A stretch of 64,000 nucleotides of DNA from Bog-756 sp963829235 (GCA_963829235.1 CAWHIF010000001.1:1-64000), one strand, 5' to 3'. Counted from the stretch's first letter, positions 16,569-25,463 are shown. A program made the numbers and translations. The notes: generated by a model not told the origin, from the sequence alone.

Positions 16569-17420
16569 ATGGAGGCAGCTCCGAGCCGCACGGCAATGAT
16601 GGCTGCGGTCGTGCGCGGGAGGCACCGTCTGGAGGATGCGCCTCCCTGGATTCTGGACGATCCGATCGCGTTGGAGCTCGTCGGGCCGTCGTGGCGCGAC
16701 ATGGCGGCGTCGAGTGACGCCCGGTACTCCCGTGAGCTTGGTCGCCAGCTGCGGGCGGCCATCGCCCTGCGTTCCCGGTACGCGGAACACCGGCTCGAGC
16801 TCGGCTCGTTCCGCCAATACGTGCTGCTCGGGGCCGGCCTCGACTCGTTTCGATGGCGGCGGCCGGATCTGCTCGGCCCGCTGCGTCTGTTCGAGGTGGA
16901 CCATCCGGCCTCGCAGGCGTGGAAGCGACGGCGCATGGGCGAGCTGGGCCTTGCCACCAGTGACGACCAGGTCTTCGCCCCGGTCGATTTCGAGGTGGAG
17001 TCACTGGGTGAGGGCCTTGACGCGGCCGGCTTCGAGTGGGAGCAGCCCACCCTGTTCTCGTGGCTGGGTGTCGTCCCGTACCTCACCGTCGACGCGGTCG
17101 AGGCCACGCTCCGGACCATCACCCGATGCCGTCCCGGTTCCGAAGTCGTCTTCGAGTACGGGCTGGCGCAGCCGTTCATGGACGACCTCGGGCGCGAGTT
17201 CGTGGCCGGGTTCTCCCGGGTGGCAGCCCATGTCGGCGAGCCGTTGCGGACCGCAGGGGGTTGGTCGCCCGCCGAGGCGGAGAAGGTCGTCGAGCGGTGC
17301 GGCCTCCGGGTCGTCGATCATCCGAGCCGCGACGATCTCGTGGCACGGTACTTCGGCGACCGGACCGACGGTCTCCGGCCCTGGAGCGTCTCCCACCTCA
17401 TGGCCGCAGCGGTGCCCTGA
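16569..17420 (+). CDS. SAM-dependent methyltransferase, LCMT/TIGR00027 type
   Basis: A 283-residue class I methyltransferase of the leucine-carboxyl-methyltransferase-like group common in mycobacteria. It begins SRTAMMAAVVRGRHRLEDAP with DDPIALELVG. The SAM-binding strand is QYVLLGAGLDSFRWRRP, and LFEVDHPASQAWKRRR is the acidic post-II motif. FSWLGVVPYLTVDAVEATLR is also diagnostic. The methyl acceptor is unknown for most members. ATG 16569 was chosen because the family starts just before SRTA. A GACAAT hexamer 9 nt upstream may be its -10 box. Confidence 0.88.
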   Translation: MEAAPSRTAMMAAVVRGRHRLEDAPPWILDDPIALELVGPSWRDMAASSDARYSRELGRQLRAAIALRSRYAEHRLELGSFRQYVLLGAGLDSFRWRRPDLLGPLRLFEVDHPASQAWKRRRMGELGLATSDDQVFAPVDFEVESLGEGLDAAGFEWEQPTLFSWLGVVPYLTVDAVEATLRTITRCRPGSEVVFEYGLAQPFMDDLGREFVAGFSRVAAHVGEPLRTAGGWSPAEAEKVVERCGLRVVDHPSRDDLVARYFGDRTDGLRPWSVSHLMAAAVP

Positions 17421-17587
17421 GCGCCCCGGTTCGGACCGGACTTGCTGCTTCGACAGCAGCCTGTTCGGGTTGCGAATTCGCCCTGGCCGGGATGGAACCG
17501 CACCACCGGTGCGGCTCTGCGCCGGTATCGGCGACTGGTCATACTGGTAGCGCCCAGGTGGGCTGATCCGGGAACTGGAGGCCGAGC

Positions 17588-18787
17588 ATGGCGAGGACCG
17601 AGCCGGTGGTTGATTGGACGACGGACTTCGACGTCCTCGATGAGTCCTACGTGCGCAACCCCTTCCCGCGCTGGGACGAGCTGCGCGAGGTGTGCCCGAT
17701 CGCGCGGACCGACCGCCGCGGGCGGGCCTGGCTGCCGACCACGTATGCCGACGTCACCGAGATGGCCAGGGACATCGAGCACTTCAGCTCGGCCAATACC
17801 AGCGTCATCAATGCCGCGGACGAGTCGGACACCCAGATCCTCACCTACGGCCTCCCGCCCATCACCTCCGATCCGCCCCTGCACACGTGGACGCGCCGGC
17901 TGTTGCTCCCGTGGTTCTCCCACGCCCGGGTGGAATCGTACGAGCCGATGACGAGAGCGCTGTGTGGATCACTGGTCGACGCCCACCTGGCCACCGGTCA
18001 CGCCGACGCCGCCGCCGAGTACGCCCAACAGATCCCCGTCCGCATCATCGGGAAGATCCTCGGTATCCCCGAGGAGCTGGCCGAGACGTTCACCGGTTGG
18101 GTCCGGGACGCCCTCGAGTTCGCCGACGATGCCGAACGGTCCAAACGCGGGATGTTCGGCATCGGGTACTACCTCTGGGACCGGATCAACGAGCGGCGCG
18201 AGACCGATGGCGACGACCTGCTGACCTACCTCTTGCATGCCGAGGTCGACGGAGCTCCGGTCGACGACATGATCGTCCTGGGGATGGCCATGCTGACGAT
18301 GATCGCCGGCATCGACACGACCTGGAGTGCGATCGGCTCTTCGCTCTGGCACCTGGCGACCCACGATGCGGACCGTGAGCGCATGGTGGCCGATCCCGGG
18401 CTCATGGACACGGCCGTCGAAGAGCTGCTCCGCGCCTACTCGCCGGTGACGATGGCCCGCATCGTGACCGAGGACGTCGAGGTCGACGGATGCCCCATGA
18501 AGCAGGGCGACAAGCTCCTCATGAACTTCCCGGCTGCGAACCGCGACCCTGCCGCCTTCGAGCAGGCGGACCGGGTGCTGCTCGATCGCCAGCACAACCG
18601 GCACGTGGCCTTCGGCTCGGGTATCCACCGGTGCGCCGGATCGAACCTGGCCCGGATGGAGCTGCGGGTCGCCCTGGAGGAGTGGCTGGCGCGCGTGCCT
18701 GTCTTCCATCTGGCCGAGGGGGCCGAGGTCCTCTGGGCCGGCGGGCAGGTCAGGGGACCGCGCCGGCTGGACGTGGTATTCCGGTAG
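17588..18787 (+). CDS. Cytochrome P450
   Basis: A 399-residue soluble bacterial P450. The I-helix oxygen-binding motif is AGIDTT (in MLTMIAGIDTTWSAIG), the K-helix ExxR lies in AVEELLRAYSP, and the heme loop FGSGIHRCAGSNLAR carries the thiolate Cys. The sequence resembles CYP families that hydroxylate terpenoids, steroids or fatty acids, but I cannot name a subfamily. No dedicated redox partner is adjacent; a ferredoxin is encoded at 35.4 kb. GGAGG precedes the ATG. It heads a run of six same-strand genes to 23302, separated from the next by a 15-bp repeat array. Confidence 0.94.
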   Translation: MARTEPVVDWTTDFDVLDESYVRNPFPRWDELREVCPIARTDRRGRAWLPTTYADVTEMARDIEHFSSANTSVINAADESDTQILTYGLPPITSDPPLHTWTRRLLLPWFSHARVESYEPMTRALCGSLVDAHLATGHADAAAEYAQQIPVRIIGKILGIPEELAETFTGWVRDALEFADDAERSKRGMFGIGYYLWDRINERRETDGDDLLTYLLHAEVDGAPVDDMIVLGMAMLTMIAGIDTTWSAIGSSLWHLATHDADRERMVADPGLMDTAVEELLRAYSPVTMARIVTEDVEVDGCPMKQGDKLLMNFPAANRDPAAFEQADRVLLDRQHNRHVAFGSGIHRCAGSNLARMELRVALEEWLARVPVFHLAEGAEVLWAGGQVRGPRRLDVVFR

Positions 18788-18788
18788 C

Positions 18789-18884
18789 CGAGGGGCAACG
18801 GATCGAGGGGCAACGGGTCGAGGGGCAACGGGTCGAGGGGCAACGGGTCGAGGGGCAACGGATCGAGGGGCAACGGATCGAGGA
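18789..18884. repeat. 15-bp tandem repeat, six copies plus a partial
   Basis: The unit CGAGGGGCAACGGRT starts at 18789, 18804, 18819, 18834, 18849 and 18864, with a partial copy at 18879. R is A in three copies and G in three. Each unit contains the Shine-Dalgarno-like GAGGGG, and the array ends directly in GAGGAGGAG before the ATG at 18894. It fills almost the whole gap between the P450 gene and its neighbour. Confidence 0.92.
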
Positions 18885-18893
18885 GGAGCGCCC

Positions 18894-19760
18894 ATGCCAC
18901 CACAGCCGACAGTTGCCGTCCTCGGAGCGGGGGCGCTCGGCGCGGCGATGGCAGCGCGCCTGGGCGAGACCGGCCACGAGGTCCGATTGTGGAACCGGAG
19001 TCCCGAACGGGCGAGGGCGGCGGCGGACCAGGCGACCGGTGTCACCGCCGTCGACACGGTGGGAGGGGCCGTCTCCGGCGCATCCGTCGTGATCACCGTG
19101 CTGCGTGACGGCGACGCCGTGGCCCAGGTGATGGACGGCGCCCTCGCCGACGTGGACAAGGGCGCAGTCTGGGTGCAGGCCAGCACCGTCGGACCGGGAA
19201 GTGCCCGCCGGCTGGCCGATCTGGCCCGCGCCCACCACGTGGCCTACCTCGACGCCCCGGTGTCCGGGAGCACGACCCCCGCCCGTCAGGGGAAGCTCGT
19301 CTGGCTGGTGGCCGGGGATGCGGACGCGCTCGGTCGGGCCCGGCCGGTGCTCGAGGCGCTCGGCTCGACGGTCCTGCACGTCGGGACCGGCGTCGAGGGC
19401 AGCTCGCTCAAACTGGCCGTCAACGCCTGGATGGCGGCGGCGACCGTGGCCATGAGCGATGTCCTGGCTCTCTGCGACGGGCTGGGCATCGACCATGCCG
19501 CGTTGGTCGAGGCGCTCGAGGCAGGTCCGCTGGCCATGCCCTACGCGCTGGCGAAGCTGACGCTGATGGAGGAGCGTTCCTTCGAGCCCGGATTTGCCGT
19601 CCAACTGGCGTTGAAGGACGTCGACCTCGCCGCCGCGGTGACCGACCTCAGCCCGCTCCTCCAGGCCGTCCAACGTCGCCTCCGACAAACCGTGGCCGAC
19701 GGGCACGGCGGTGACGACCTGGCCGCGGTCGACATCCTGCGAGGAAGCGACCACGGCTGA
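18894..19760 (+). CDS. NAD(P)-dependent oxidoreductase, 3-hydroxyisobutyrate dehydrogenase family
   Basis: A 288-residue beta-hydroxyacid dehydrogenase. It has an N-terminal Rossmann motif VLGAGALGAAMAARLGETG (residues 7-25), the substrate loop DAPVSGSTTPARQGKL, and the catalytic Lys in SSLKLAVNAWMAAATVAM, followed by the all-alpha C-terminal domain. Family members oxidise 3-hydroxyisobutyrate or related short hydroxyacids with NAD(P)+; some act as imine reductases. Exact substrate is unknown. The GAGGAGGAG ribosome site lies at the end of a repeat array, so repeat copy number could affect expression or coupling with the P450 gene. Confidence 0.9.
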   Translation: MPPQPTVAVLGAGALGAAMAARLGETGHEVRLWNRSPERARAAADQATGVTAVDTVGGAVSGASVVITVLRDGDAVAQVMDGALADVDKGAVWVQASTVGPGSARRLADLARAHHVAYLDAPVSGSTTPARQGKLVWLVAGDADALGRARPVLEALGSTVLHVGTGVEGSSLKLAVNAWMAAATVAMSDVLALCDGLGIDHAALVEALEAGPLAMPYALAKLTLMEERSFEPGFAVQLALKDVDLAAAVTDLSPLLQAVQRRLRQTVADGHGGDDLAAVDILRGSDHG

Positions 19761-19909
19761 CCCGCGCATCCGGGCCGGGGCTCCGAACTCTCGAGGTCGC
19801 CGGTGAGCGAGGTGCCGGTGAGCGAGGCGCCGGTGAACAGGTCCCACCAGCACGCCCCGTCCGGTGCGATTTATGGTTAGCCACGTCGCGACGGTCAGGG
19901 GGAACGCCA

Positions 19910-20773
19910 GTGGGAGAGCTCGACGGCAAGGTGGCCGTGGTGACGGGGACCAGCCGTGGCGTCGGGGTGGGCATCGCCCACCAGCTGCTGCGGGCCGGGG
20001 CCACCGTCGTCGGGTGCTCACGTCAGGAGCTGCCCGGTCTGCCCGGGGCCGACGGGGTGCCCGGCGGCCAGGAGCGGTCGGACCAGTGGGTCTGCGACCA
20101 GGGCGACCACCGGGCCATCGACCACTTCGTGGACCGGGTGGTGGCGGCCCACGGGCGGATCGACATCCTGGTCAACAACGCCGGTGGGACGGTTCCCGCC
20201 CCCCACGCCGAGGCCATCCCCGAGCTGGTGCAGAAGATCCAGGGCACACCGAGGAGTGACGACGAGTTCGACCGCACGGTGCTGTTCCACGCCTTCGCCG
20301 TGCAGATGAACCTGATCAGCCCCCTGTGGTTCGCCATCCGGGTCTTCCGGCAGATGAAGGACCAGGAGGGCACGGGCTCCATCGTGAACATCTCGAGTGG
20401 GGCCGGCCACCCGGCCGGTTCGCCGACCCTGGTGTCGTACGGGGCGGCCAAGGCCGGGTTGAACCACCTGACCCGTTCGCTCGCCGAGGAGTGGGGCCCG
20501 AAGGCCCGGGTCAACTGCCTGGCTCTCGGGCCCACCATGACCGACAACTTCCGCGCCTTCGTCCTACCCCCCGACGACCCGGAGGGCACCGAGTACTTCG
20601 CCAAGCTGCCTCTCGGCCGAGCCGGACAGCCCGAGGAGGTGGGTCGGGCCTGCGTCTTTCTCTGCTCGGACCAGGCCGAGTACATCAACGGGACGACCAT
20701 CGAGATCGACGGGGGCATGCTCCCCGGCGTGCTCTACGAGGCCGGCCTCAAGACCATCACGGACCTGTTGTGA
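19910..20773 (+). CDS. Short-chain dehydrogenase/reductase
   Basis: A 287-residue classical SDR. The cofactor motif is TGTSRGVGVGIA (14-25), NNAGG supports the NAD fold, and the catalytic Ser and YxxxK occur in NISSGAG and SYGAAKAG. The C-terminus has the usual INGTTIEIDGGMLPG. It is longer than average owing to an insertion after NNAGG (residues about 90-125). The substrate is unknown. GTG 19910 has GGGGGA 6 nt upstream. A 149-bp spacer separates it from the previous gene and includes GCCGGTGAGCGAG repeats (about 19799-19835). Confidence 0.92.
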   Translation: MGELDGKVAVVTGTSRGVGVGIAHQLLRAGATVVGCSRQELPGLPGADGVPGGQERSDQWVCDQGDHRAIDHFVDRVVAAHGRIDILVNNAGGTVPAPHAEAIPELVQKIQGTPRSDDEFDRTVLFHAFAVQMNLISPLWFAIRVFRQMKDQEGTGSIVNISSGAGHPAGSPTLVSYGAAKAGLNHLTRSLAEEWGPKARVNCLALGPTMTDNFRAFVLPPDDPEGTEYFAKLPLGRAGQPEEVGRACVFLCSDQAEYINGTTIEIDGGMLPGVLYEAGLKTITDLL

Positions 20774-20828
20774 CGGTCCGGTCCGGGCTGGTGGGCACCG
20801 AACGGTACGCATCGAGGAGGATCCACCC

Positions 20829-21926
20829 ATGAGCACGTACCCACCACGACGGGTCTTCCAGGTGGCCACCGGAAACGTGGGCTCGGAGATGATCACCCGG
20901 ATCCGTGACCATCCCGACCTCGAGCTGGTCGGACTCCACTGCTACTCGGCGGAGAAGGTGGGGCGCGACGCCGGCGAGATCGTCGGCATCGAGCCGGTCG
21001 GGGTGGTGGCCACCGGACGGGTGGAGGACATCGTGTCGGCCGGGCCGGACTGCGTGAACTTCAACGGGGTGTGGCCCGACATGGAGCTGTTCGAGACGGT
21101 GCTCGGGGCCGGGATCAACGTGGTGTCCACGGCCGACTGGATCACCGGCCACCACCGTGACCGCAACTTCCCCCTCCTCTCGGGCCGGCGGCCCACCGAG
21201 GTCATCGAGGAGGCGTGCCGGAAGGGTGGTGCCACCTTCTACGGGACGGGCATGAACCCGGGCCTGGCCGACATCCTCTCGGTGGTCAGCACGGCCGGGA
21301 TGGGCCGGGTCGACCATCTGACCGTGCTGGAGTCGGTGGACGTGTCCTGCCACCACTCCGTCGACACCTGGAAGAACTGTGGCTACGGGCTGCCGGTCGA
21401 CGATCCGCGGGTGCCGGGGATGCTGGAGAAGGGGTGCACGGTCTTCGGGGATGCCATCTACTTGATGGCCGACTGCCTCGGGGTGGACGTCGACGAGATC
21501 GTCTACGAGTGCGAGCTGGGGGCCTGCCAGAAGGACGTGGACCTGGGTTGGTGGCAGTTGGCCAAGGGGTCGGTGGGGGCCAGCCTGTCCAAATTCAAGG
21601 GCCTGGTGGGCGGTGAGCCGAGGATCGAGACCCACCTCGAGTGGCAGATGGTGCCCGACACCGTGCCGAGCTGGAAGATCCAGGGTTGCTACATCACCAC
21701 CGTCAAGGGGGATCCGAACATCGTGAACCGGCACATGATCTTCCCCGCCGACGGCACCCCGTTCGATGCCCGCAGTTTCGCCTCCATCGGGATGACCATC
21801 ACCGGGCTGCCCGCCCTCAACTCGATCGGCGCGGTCTGCGACGCTCCACCGGGCCTCCTCACCAGCGCCGACCTCCCCCTCCGGGCCTTCGCCGGCCGCT
21901 TCGGGCCGAGCCGGCCGGCGTCCTGA
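20829..21926 (+). CDS. Dihydrodipicolinate-reductase-like / 2,4-diaminopentanoate dehydrogenase-type oxidoreductase
   Basis: A 365-residue protein. A Rossmann motif near the start reads QVATGNVGSEMITRI, followed by HPDLELVGLHCYSAEKVGRD, which is typical of the DAPDH/dihydrodipicolinate-reductase-like proteins abundant in actinobacteria. The conserved catalytic-region block reads GATFYGTGMNPGLADIL. These enzymes are predicted NAD(P)-dependent dehydrogenases or amine dehydrogenases; the true substrates of the actinobacterial group are largely unknown. GAGGAGG precedes the ATG. The VOC gene follows after 10 bp. A paralogue at 43644-44698 is frameshifted. Confidence 0.87.
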   Translation: MSTYPPRRVFQVATGNVGSEMITRIRDHPDLELVGLHCYSAEKVGRDAGEIVGIEPVGVVATGRVEDIVSAGPDCVNFNGVWPDMELFETVLGAGINVVSTADWITGHHRDRNFPLLSGRRPTEVIEEACRKGGATFYGTGMNPGLADILSVVSTAGMGRVDHLTVLESVDVSCHHSVDTWKNCGYGLPVDDPRVPGMLEKGCTVFGDAIYLMADCLGVDVDEIVYECELGACQKDVDLGWWQLAKGSVGASLSKFKGLVGGEPRIETHLEWQMVPDTVPSWKIQGCYITTVKGDPNIVNRHMIFPADGTPFDARSFASIGMTITGLPALNSIGAVCDAPPGLLTSADLPLRAFAGRFGPSRPAS

Positions 21927-21936
21927 GGGGCCGTCG

Positions 21937-22344
21937 GTGCGGGTCCACCATGTCGTGTTCTGCGTGCGCCACGAGCACCAGGAGGAGGCGGCCGACGTCT
22001 GGCGGGCGCTCGGCCTCACGTTCGTCCGGCTCGAGCTGGCCGATGTCGGGCTGCGGGTGTTCATCGACTGGGAGGCGGGGATCGAGCTCATCGCTCCGGT
22101 GCCCGGGGCCGGCGAGGTGGCCGAGGCGTACACGTCCTTCCTCGCCACCCACGGCGAGGGATTCTTCTCGGTGGTCATGGCCGTCGCCGAGGTCGAGGGG
22201 CCGACCGCCGTCGCCCGCCGGTACGGCGCCGCGGTGGCCTACCGACAGCACCGCCGCCACGGCGACTTGAGGATCGACGAGGTCCAACTGGCGCCGGTGC
22301 ACGGCATGCCCATCACCCTCCTCGCCACCACCACGGAGTCGTGA
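21937..22344 (+). CDS. VOC (glyoxalase/bleomycin-resistance-like) fold protein
   Basis: A 135-residue single-module protein starting MRVHHVVFCVRHEHQEEAAD, with beta-strands LRVFIDWEAGIELIAPVPG and a C-terminal PITLLATTTES strand, all in the VOC order. A His near the start and a Glu in IELIAP fit metal ligands of the fold, though a second module is needed to complete a site, so a dimer is likely. The function is unknown. Its spacing of 10 bp to the upstream gene indicates co-transcription. Confidence 0.75.
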   Translation: MRVHHVVFCVRHEHQEEAADVWRALGLTFVRLELADVGLRVFIDWEAGIELIAPVPGAGEVAEAYTSFLATHGEGFFSVVMAVAEVEGPTAVARRYGAAVAYRQHRRHGDLRIDEVQLAPVHGMPITLLATTTES

Positions 22345-22370
22345 CACCGATGCCGCCGGCCGATCGTGTC

Positions 22371-22376
22371 TAGCCT
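22371..22376 (+). promoter_or_regulatory. -10 box (TAGCCT), leaderless F420 oxidoreductase gene
   Basis: TAGCCT ends 8 nt before the ATG at 22385, so this gene may be transcribed separately from the one upstream. Confidence 0.5.
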
Positions 22377-22384
22377 GCACCCTC

Positions 22385-23302
22385 ATGAAGTTCTCCGTCA
22401 CCTACCCCTTGATCACCCATCCGGCCAGCCCCGAGCTCATGACCAGGCGGGCCGTCACCGAATTCGCCCGGACCGCCGAAGCTGCGGGCTTCGACGGGAT
22501 CGGATTCACCGACCATCCGGCTCCGACCGACCGGTGGCTCAAGGCCGGGGGCCACGATGCGCTGGATCCCTTCGTGGCGCTGACCTTCTGCTGCGCGGTG
22601 ACCGAACGGATCCGCCTGATCCCCAACATCGTCGTGCTGCCCTACCGGCACCCTCTCACCGTCGCCAAGACGGTAGCCACCATGGCCATGCTGTCCGAGG
22701 ACCGGTTCACCCTGGCCGTGGCCACCGGCTACCTGCGGGGCGAGTACCGGGGCCTGGGCATCGACTTCGAGCAGCGCAACGCGCTGTTCGACCAGGCCGT
22801 CGAGGTGCTCCGCGGCATGTGGACCGAGGACGACTTCTCCTTCGAGGGGATCGGGATCGACGCCAAGGGGCTGACCGCGAATCCGAAGCCGCGGACCCCA
22901 CCGCCGATCTGGATCGGCGGCAACAGCGGGCTGTCCCGACGCCGGGTGGCCCGGTACGGGGACGGCTGGACGCCCTTCCCGGCGCCGAGGTCGCTGTCGA
23001 AGACCACGAAGACGCCGCCGCTCGAGACCGTCGATGATCTCGCCGCCATGCTCGACGAGCTCTGGCAGTTCGTCGACGAGGCCGGGCGGGCCCGGTCGGA
23101 CATCGACGTCTCGTTCGGCACGCCCGCCGGGGGCAGGTTGGACGGCGACTTCAACCCCGATGCCCACATGGCCGCACTCGACGGCCTGGCCGGACTGGGC
23201 GTGACCTGGGCCGGGGTCTCCGTCCCCGGCGCATCGCTCTCGCAGTCCCTCGAGGGACTGGAGCGCTACGGAGAATCGGTCATCGGCCCCTACCGGTCGT
23301 GA
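22385..23302 (+). CDS. LLM-class F420-dependent oxidoreductase
   Basis: A 305-residue luciferase-like monooxygenase-fold (TIM-barrel) protein. It shows EAAGFDGIGFTDHPAPTDRW (around 38-57), the conserved IPNIVVLPYRHPLTVAK, and DRFTLAVATGYLRGEYRGLG, which is typical of TIGR03619-type F420 enzymes. PPIWIGGNSGLSRRRVARYG is the phosphate-binding part. F420H2-linked members reduce or oxidise alcohols, ketones or C=C bonds, and the gene follows a P450/SDR run, so a step on the same substrate is plausible. The stop codon lies within a 25-bp inverted repeat (23296-23320). Confidence 0.9.
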   Translation: MKFSVTYPLITHPASPELMTRRAVTEFARTAEAAGFDGIGFTDHPAPTDRWLKAGGHDALDPFVALTFCCAVTERIRLIPNIVVLPYRHPLTVAKTVATMAMLSEDRFTLAVATGYLRGEYRGLGIDFEQRNALFDQAVEVLRGMWTEDDFSFEGIGIDAKGLTANPKPRTPPPIWIGGNSGLSRRRVARYGDGWTPFPAPRSLSKTTKTPPLETVDDLAAMLDELWQFVDEAGRARSDIDVSFGTPAGGRLDGDFNPDAHMAALDGLAGLGVTWAGVSVPGASLSQSLEGLERYGESVIGPYRS

Positions 23303-23320
23303 CCGGCCGCCGGTCACGAC
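23296..23320. terminator. Inverted repeat at the convergent end, candidate bidirectional terminator
   Basis: GTCGTGACCGGC (23296-23307) is followed by a single C and its perfect reverse complement GCCGGTCACGAC (23309-23320). The stop codon at 23300-23302 lies inside the first arm. The converging XRE gene ends at 23358. A 12-bp arm with a 1-nt centre would fold as a stem with a small loop; no T-tract follows. Confidence 0.55.
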
Positions 23321-23357
23321 GGGCGTCGGCCGAGTGGCACGAACATGCCGGTCGTGA

Positions 23358-23765
23358 TCAGCCGTCGTCGGCGCCCCAGCCGAGCTCGTCGGCCAGCAAC
23401 AGGAGCACTCTGTTGGGCAGCCGCTCGCCGCGTTCGAGGAGCTTGAGGCAACCCTGCACGTAGACCTTTCGGGCCTCCTCGGTGCCGCGTGTCTGGACGC
23501 GCCCGGCGACAGGAGGACGGATGCCGATGATCTCGGCCATGCCTGCCGGTTCGTCACCGCCGTCGATCTCCCCGAGCAGCGATTCGATGACCCGGAGCAT
23601 GTATCTCCTCGGGGGAGAGCCCTGCTCCCATCGGGCGACGGACTGCTGGGTGACACCCAGTTGCTCGGCCAGTTGGCGCTGTGTCGTCCCGTGCTTCAGA
23701 CGATAGGTGCGGATCCGCTCGGCCAGTCCGTCGGGTGGCTCCATTGAGTACTCACTTGTATCCAC
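23358..23765 (-). CDS. XRE-family helix-turn-helix regulator
   Basis: A 135-residue protein. Residues 14-65 form a Cro/C1-type HTH: RIRTYRLKHGTTQRQLAEQL then GVTQQSVARWEQGS. The C-terminal helical part (ARKVYVQGCLKLLERGERLP) probably dimerises. A GTG at 23765 gives this length; ATG 23744 gives a shorter version preserving the HTH. The sequence just before it is AT-rich, with palindromes ACTAGT and GAGTACTC that may be autoregulatory operator sites. The target genes are unknown; the upstream neighbour is the divergent membrane-protein gene. Confidence 0.85.
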   Translation of the reverse strand: MDTSEYSMEPPDGLAERIRTYRLKHGTTQRQLAEQLGVTQQSVARWEQGSPPRRYMLRVIESLLGEIDGGDEPAGMAEIIGIRPPVAGRVQTRGTEEARKVYVQGCLKLLERGERLPNRVLLLLADELGWGADDG

Positions 23766-24204
23766 TAGTTGTAAACGCTACTCCCGTGCTTGTCCGGCTG
23801 ACAAGGCCCACCCACGGACACCGTTGTCGGGCGTGTCGAACTACATCGATGTCGTTCACTCGTCACGGATATGTGTAGCGCGTGGGTGGCCCCCCCTCGG
23901 TCGCCTTCCGGCCGGCGTGCCGGAGGGCACGGCGACGTCGCAGAACCGGAGCCGATGGCCCTCGCACCGTCCATCTCCGCCCGAGCCGTGTGGACGGTGC
24001 CGAAAAAAGACAAATGAGCCCGCAGGCTGGACGTCATCCACCGTAAAAATGGATAGACAGTGAAGGGCGGCCCTACCCGTCAGCCGGGGATTTTCTCCGA
24101 AAGAAATCGTGGCCAGGGTCGGGAGTACTTTTCTCTAATTTCTCCAGATCGGGGACAAGAATATTTCGCTCCATTCTCGTCTCCTCTTTGCCGATGAAGT
24201 ATCG
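23766..24204. other. AT-richer divergent intergenic region, no gene recognised
   Basis: This 439-bp spacer separates the divergent XRE gene and a polytopic membrane protein gene. It is clearly lower in GC than its surroundings, notably 24000-24200, which contains TTTTCTCCGAAAGAAA (an imperfect inverted repeat near 24091-24106), CTTTTCTCTAATTTCTCC and GAATATTTCGC. No convincing reading frame is present. It probably holds promoters and operators of both flanking genes; low GC could also mark acquired DNA. Confidence 0.5.
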
Positions 24205-25278
24205 GTGAGCAGCTCGAGGGCGATCGACTCCGGTCCAACCAGGCCATTCGTGGTTTCGGCCGTCCTGGCCGGTGTGGCGGTGTCAACCTTCCTGCTCTGG
24301 ACCACCGTCGGATTCTCCGGTCCGCGCCCGACGCTCTCCGTGGACGACATCGGACAGCTGGTTGCGGCCTGGATCGCCGCCGCGGTCTGCGCGATGGCCG
24401 CCTCCCGGGTGACGTCCGGCCGGACCACGTGGGCGCTCTTCGCCGCATCCAGCTTCGCGTGGGGTGCCGGAGAGCTCATCTGGTGTTACGACGCCCTGGC
24501 CAAGCACACGCCGGTCCCGTTCCCCTCCTTGGCCGACGTGGGCTTCCTTGCCGCCGTCCCTCTGGCCTTTGCTGCGCTCCTGTCGTTCCCGAGTGGACAC
24601 CGGAGCAGGCTCGACAGGTTCCATGGCGTACTCGACGGCTGCATCATCGCCACGTCGCTGCTCTTCGCCAGCTGGGCAACCGTGCTCGGACCGCTCTACC
24701 GCACGCACCACGGGGGCGTCCTGAAGCAGGCGATCTCCCTGGCGTACCCCATGAGCGATGTGATCATGGTGTCACTGGTCATCATCCTGATCGCGAGAGG
24801 CGGACGACCGGTACAGAGAAACCTGGTCATGGTGATGGCCGGAGTGGTCGCCTTTGCCGTGGCGGACAGCGCCTTCACCTATCTGACCGACTTGAACAGC
24901 TACACGGGTGGGAGTTCTCTGGACACCGGATGGGTCGCCGGCTATCTCCTGATCGCACTGGGTGCGCTGTGGTCGATGACCTCCCCGTCGGCTCCAGCTG
25001 ACCACCTCGAGGCATCGACGGTCTCCCTGGTGGCTCCCTATGCTCCCGTGCTCGTGGTCCTGGCCGTCACCGGCGTGCAACTCCTGCGCGGCCGCCAGAT
25101 GGAGCCGGTCAGCTGGCTCATGGCCTTGGCACTCGTCCTGTTGGTCCTCGGACGGGAGGCGCTGCGGGTATGGGACGAGACATCAGAACGGCGGGACACA
25201 CGCCGCTCGGAGATGGCGCAACGTGGGGCGGACGATCCGAGCTCCGGATCCGTCGCCGTCGGACACGAGTCACGATGA
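24205..25278 (+). CDS. Polytopic membrane protein (about 10 TM), paralogue of the one at 28619-29689
   Basis: A 357-residue protein with roughly ten hydrophobic segments (first near residues 12-35, last ILVLGREALRVW region near 330). It contains SLADVGFLAAVPLAFAALL and AISLAYPMSDVIMVSLV, which also occur in similar form in the second paralogue. Such 10-TM regions are found as N-terminal sensor modules of actinobacterial GGDEF/EAL proteins, but here no catalytic domain follows; the chain ends in a short charged tail. The function is unknown. Its stop overlaps the ATG of a small downstream membrane ORF (ATGA), so translation is coupled. Confidence 0.75.
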   Translation: MSSSRAIDSGPTRPFVVSAVLAGVAVSTFLLWTTVGFSGPRPTLSVDDIGQLVAAWIAAAVCAMAASRVTSGRTTWALFAASSFAWGAGELIWCYDALAKHTPVPFPSLADVGFLAAVPLAFAALLSFPSGHRSRLDRFHGVLDGCIIATSLLFASWATVLGPLYRTHHGGVLKQAISLAYPMSDVIMVSLVIILIARGGRPVQRNLVMVMAGVVAFAVADSAFTYLTDLNSYTGGSSLDTGWVAGYLLIALGALWSMTSPSAPADHLEASTVSLVAPYAPVLVVLAVTGVQLLRGRQMEPVSWLMALALVLLVLGREALRVWDETSERRDTRRSEMAQRGADDPSSGSVAVGHESR

Positions 25279-25463
25279 GCTCGTACGACCGGTCAGTCGA
25301 CCCGCGGCGCCCGACCGTTCACCCGACCGTCCACCTGGTCGGCCGCCCGGCCGGCAACGCGGGCGCCCGCGTCAACCGATGGCTCGTCCGATCGATCATG
25401 TTGGCCACCACCGCCTTCGCCCTCTTGGACCTGTTCCTGTTGGCGTCCAACGGCCATAGTTGA
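25275..25463 (+). CDS. Small single-TM protein (62 aa), translationally coupled
   Basis: The 62-codon frame starts at an ATG overlapping the preceding stop by ATGA. It has a basic, Pro/Arg-rich N-terminus and one C-terminal transmembrane segment, SIMLATTAFALLDLFLLAS (residues 40-58). I recognise no family. The exact overlap with a membrane-protein gene suggests a small partner subunit. It is convergent with the methyltransferase gene ending at 25501. Confidence 0.5.
   Translation: MSSYDRSVDPRRPTVHPTVHLVGRPAGNAGARVNRWLVRSIMLATTAFALLDLFLLASNGHS

Noticed and set aside
18436..18903. Minus-strand frame with (PLPLD) repeats
   Set aside because: The peptide repeat is only the reverse translation of the 15-bp array, and the frame is antisense to the P450 gene.
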